Positions 60,913-64,000 of a DNA stretch of 64,000 nt are shown piece after piece. Every line of letters starts with the position of its first letter. The first letter of the stretch is position 1. The stretch comes from Loxodes magnus. Lineage: Eukaryota > Ciliophora > Karyorelictea > Loxodida > Loxodidae. Both the position numbers and the translations under genes were made by a program. The stretch covers positions 186,001 to 250,000 of the forward strand of contig CAMPDV010000080.1 in assembly GCA_946699065.1 (NCBI GenBank), written 5' to 3'. Under the pieces are notes generated by a model. It saw only the letters and a program-made list of their open reading frames with translations. It had not been told where the DNA came from and did no database searches.

Positions 60913-63150
60913 ATGAAATAGGTGTAAGCTTCTTTTAAATATCTTATTTTTATTCAGCTTCAAAATGTTCTATTTTTCTGGAGATAAACTAAAAGTTTAT
61001 AAACAAGATAGCAGTATAGAAAGAATTTGGCAGATAAGCTAAAAAAAATAGAGCAAGAAAAAATAAAAATCCTCTAAAGTAAAATTTAGCAAATGAACGA
61101 CCTTGATAAGAACTTCAATGATTTATGCCAATTATGCATTTTCGTCTTTTTCTGGATTATTTTTATATTGATGGTATAGAACTAAATAAACATTACTGAT
61201 GTAAGTTATTAATTTAGGCTTATTATCTCGAGTTAAGTGTGAAATAAGGAATTATAGTAAACACTTTCAATGATAGTGGAAAAAATTAAACAATAGAGTT
61301 TAATGATATCACTTAACAGCATTAAGTCTATGATTGGGCGGAATAAGTTCTTCATCCTTAGATTTATGAAACTGGAAGTATTCTCTTCTTAAATTCCTTT
61401 TTTGGAACTCCTTTATGCAAAATAACATTCAGAAAAGCAGAGCTTGATGAAAACGAATTTTCATCAACGAATAAAGTAGCAGAAATGGTACAAAAATAAA
61501 ACGTTAATTAATGATAATCTTGAAATCATGAAAACAAGACAAATTTTACAGGCCAATGATCTTAATAAGAGTACATTTATTATAGCAAAGGAAATTATTT
61601 GCCTTCTCACTAACTTGGAGGATTTGTTATGCAATGATCAAGAGATAAGCTTTAAGCTAAATATTAATTAGAAAATCTTAAAAAAGATAAACTCTTTTCC
61701 AGAAAAACTGGCTGCTTAATATTTGACTTTGTAACTTACAATCCAAACGTAGCAATGTTTAATTTCAACAGTATTTCTTTTTGCATTGAGTAAAGTGGAA
61801 TGATCAGTAAAGAATTCTTTTCTCAAGCATTCGCTACAGATATTTACAAAGGTAACAGATCAAGTAGGATTGGTTTGGAGATAATATTCTTCATATTTGT
61901 AGTTATTTGGATGTGAAAGGAATTTGTTAACTGATTCCAAATATGAAGCAATTTAAATTCCAAAAGGTTAGAAATAATCTCTGAAGAAAAGAGAATTAGG
62001 AAACTAGTAAAAAGAGCAGGTTAGAATTAAATTACTTAGAACAATAAGCAAAGATAGATTTAGGTTTTATGCAATATACTAAGACTAATCATTGTAAACT
62101 TGAAAAAGGTTTATGACCATATTAAGTAAATACTCTTAGCTACTTATAGATACTTAACCTCTTCTTTTTACAATATTGTTTCTGCTGCTGCTAATGTACT
62201 AAATTTACTTATGATTGCTTATTGGCTTAAAATAGTTGATAACACTTGGAGAGATAATCACTCTTTGACTGGAGATGTAAATGAGCCGAGCGATATTGAT
62301 GAGTTTGATGATTTAGCCTAAGATTACAGAAACTACATTTAAATTGTTTCTATTGCTCTAGCAGTTTTGTTCATCTAAGCTTTAAAATACTACAGATTCT
62401 CAAGCCACTTAGCGATTTTGTAAGATATTATAGGAAGTGCAGTACTTGATATTTTACTTTTCGTACTTATGCTTACAGTCATTTTGCTAGGATTTGCTCT
62501 ATTCGCTTATAGTGTCTTTGGACATATTTATTTTGATTATAGCGATGTAGGAAAAAGTTTTCTTTACTGCTTCTTTATGATAAGCGGTGACTCTAATATA
62601 GACAAGTTTAGATAAGCAGATTCTTTTATGGCAAATGTGTTCTTCATTATGTTCCAAATCATAATTTCACTTATCCTTGTTAAAATTTTCATTGCTAGTA
62701 GGTTCTTAATTCAGTTATTGGTGCCCATTATAATGAAATAAAAGCCTATCATGAAAAAGAGAAAAAGCATTTTAGAGCTTTAGGGTTCTTTGAAAAGATT
62801 CAAAAAATTCTTATAAGAAAGTGGCAGCAATTTTATGAAGAGCAGTAGAAAAGACTCTAAGAAGAGGGAGAAGATGAAGAGGTTTCTGATGGCCAGTAGG
62901 AATAAAATAAAAAAGCACAAGACATTAAGAAAGAGGTAATTATTAATTCCAGGCTTTGAAATAAGTGAAAAGAGTTGGCAGATGCATCAATTGAATACAA
63001 GAATGGTTCTTAAAAAAGTTTGATAAGTATTTTAGAAAAATCCTTGAAGGAGATCAAAATAATGAGGAAGATGATTTACTTGATTAGCTTCCTATGGATG
63101 AAAAGAAATAAATGATTCCTTGTAATTCTTTATTCAGCAATGGCATTTGA
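60913..63150 (+). CDS. Polycystin-2-like (PKD2/TRPP) cation channel, copy B
   Basis: Four exons with three introns, all 17 nt: 61201-61217 (GTAAGTTATTAATTTAG), 62698-62714 (GTAGGTTCTTAATTCAG) and 62965-62981 (GTGAAAAGAGTTGGCAG). Removing them leaves exactly 2187 bases, 728 residues. S1 is CIFVFFWIIFILMV (about 75-90). The luminal domain includes VYDWAEQVLHPQIYETG, FFGTPLCKITFRKAEL, HQLGGFVMQW and PNVAMFNFNSISF, a diagnostic polycystin block. S2 is LEIIFFIFVVIWMW, S5 LDILLFVLMLTVILLGFALFAY, and the pore is VGKSFLYCFFMISGDSNIDKF; S6 is FFIMFQIIISLILVKIFIAIIGAHYNEI, continuous only after splicing. The tail has a coiled coil (YHEKEKKHFRALGFFEKIQ) and an acidic stretch. It lies 25 bp after copy A and is clearly divergent from it, so the duplication is old or the pair is heteromeric. 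Confidence 0.93.
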
Positions 63151-63157
63151 CGATGCT

Positions 63158-64000
63158 ATGGTTAATAAGGAAGAAGGGTAGAAGTTTATTCCAGTAGAAA
63201 TAAGACCTTATATTTTAAATGTATACAATGAAGGTAAGTAATTATACAGATAATGATAATAAGTCTATAATGTTTAGAGACAAAAGGGAACTCAATACTT
63301 GGATTGATCATTTAGAGCAAGGTCTTTAAGATAGAGGTATTAAAAAATTTGCTACAATGAAATATAGTCTACCATAGCCTGATCAAAAACTGATTTATGA
63401 TAGATTAGAATATTGGTTCGATCCTAAAATCAGAGGAATGAGTGACTAAGAATTTTTATTACTGTTAACTGAGCAGCAGCAAAATTTCTACATTCTAAGT
63501 GATTAGGAAAAAGAAACTGAATGGAGATTAGCTTGTATGAAGGAAAAAATCGAGTGGAATTAATTACTTGAATATTGAGAAGTTTTAACAGCTACTCATA
63601 CTCATGAATGTCATAAAGAAGCCCAAAAATTCTATAAAAATGGAGAAATAGAGAAAGCCTAAAAGTACTATTCGCTCATGTATAACATAACTGATATTTA
63701 AAAAAAGTTCTGAAAGATATGTAATTAAGAATAGCTAATATAATTATGGCTAGGGAATTAGATTCAATCTGGTGATTTGGAAGTAGTAATGTCTAATGAG
63801 CAAAAGTGCTAAATTTGGAATGAGTTAGTTTTCAATTTTATGGATATTAAATTCTTTGTTGAGTAAAACAAATTAATCAAAACTGAAAATATTATCTAGG
63901 GGGACTTAGAAGGCCGCTTGTATATACCAGATTAAGAATAAGATTGAAATGCTGAAAGGTAAAGAAAGTTCTGGAATTTATTGGATTTAACTTAAAAGAA
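63158..64000 (+). CDS. Hypothetical protein with TPR-like helices, 3' end outside the window
   Basis: The frame begins at the ATG at 63158 (MVNKEEGQKFIPVEIRPY) or, overlapping the previous gene's end, at the ATG at 63140 (MAFDDA). A 16-nt intron at 63234-63249 (GTAAGTAATTATACAG) restores the frame, which then stays open to the window end (about 265 residues seen). Segments such as CHKEAQKFYKNGEIEKAQKYY resemble a tetratricopeptide repeat helix pair as in immunophilin or AIP-like co-chaperones; the N-terminal domain is not recognised. The protein is hydrophilic with no membrane segment. Confidence 0.6.

Noticed and set aside
1..64000. Insertion sequences, retroelements, viral genes, CRISPR arrays, rRNA or tRNA genes
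   Set aside because: No transposase, reverse transcriptase or capsid motifs, no spaced direct repeats, and no cloverleaf or rRNA core sequence was recognised. tRNAs could be missed without covariance models.
1..64000. Micronuclear-specific DNA with internal eliminated sequences
   Set aside because: The frame interruptions are 13-25 nt with GT-AG ends and no TA-bounded or terminal-repeat structure, so introns explain them better than eliminated sequences.

Overview
This window is nuclear DNA from a ciliate that reads TAA and TAG as glutamine and TGA both as tryptophan and as the only stop. Read with the standard code it looks almost empty, with open frames of at most 150 codons. Read with the reassigned code it resolves into about 38 genes. 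The clearest proof is the ribosomal protein eS12 gene (13151-13597), which reads through several TAA/TAG codons as Gln and ends at TGA, and the GH32 gene, where an in-frame TGA at 27834 falls where Trp is expected. Every confident gene ends at TGA and none at TAA/TAG. This pattern, with the very high A+T, matches the context-dependent karyorelict code (NCBI table 27, e.g. Loxodes) better than the Condylostoma code (table 28). Because TAA/TAG never stop and TGA is ambiguous, some 3' ends below are given as unresolved.

Genes are interrupted by extremely small GT-AG introns. I inferred them wherever the reading frame of an otherwise continuous protein had to change. Most are 13-20 nt, with a few of 22-25 nt. 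Introns whose length is a multiple of three cannot be seen by this method. Several gene models close perfectly (start to TGA, whole number of codons) once these introns are removed.

Layout: 0.6-3.3 kb, large hypothetical protein; 5.5 kb, a perfect 26-bp minisatellite; 6.5-11.1 kb, minus-strand genes including a secreted tocopherol-cyclase/CrtC-like protein; 13-21 kb, eS12, a RING-MORN protein, a myristoylated PH protein, a four-TM protein and an EF-hand protein; 22.4-29.3 kb, a LamG-GT13 glycosyltransferase, a Mis18/Yippee-like zinc protein, a VAP/MSP protein and a GH32 invertase; 30-36 kb, two long coiled-coil proteins and two small genes; 37-46 kb, a kinase-kelch protein, a type I membrane propeller protein, a myristoylated kinase-like protein and a myristoylated C2-like protein; 47-54 kb, a tightly packed minus-strand run including a TsaD/Qri7-like tRNA-modifying enzyme; 54-57.7 kb, a RING/TRAF/SPRY-like protein and an acidic KSE-rich protein; 58.7-64 kb, two tandem polycystin-2 (TRPP) channels and the 5' part of another gene.

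There is no operon-like theme. A recurrent flavour is membrane signalling: polycystins, N-myristoylated PH, kinase and C2-like proteins, VAP, and secreted or type I membrane proteins. Long coiled-coil proteins of the kind common in cilia are also present. Spacers are very A+T rich (often 0.5-2 kb) and contrast with gene junctions that touch or overlap. No transposon, virus, CRISPR array, rRNA or tRNA was recognised.
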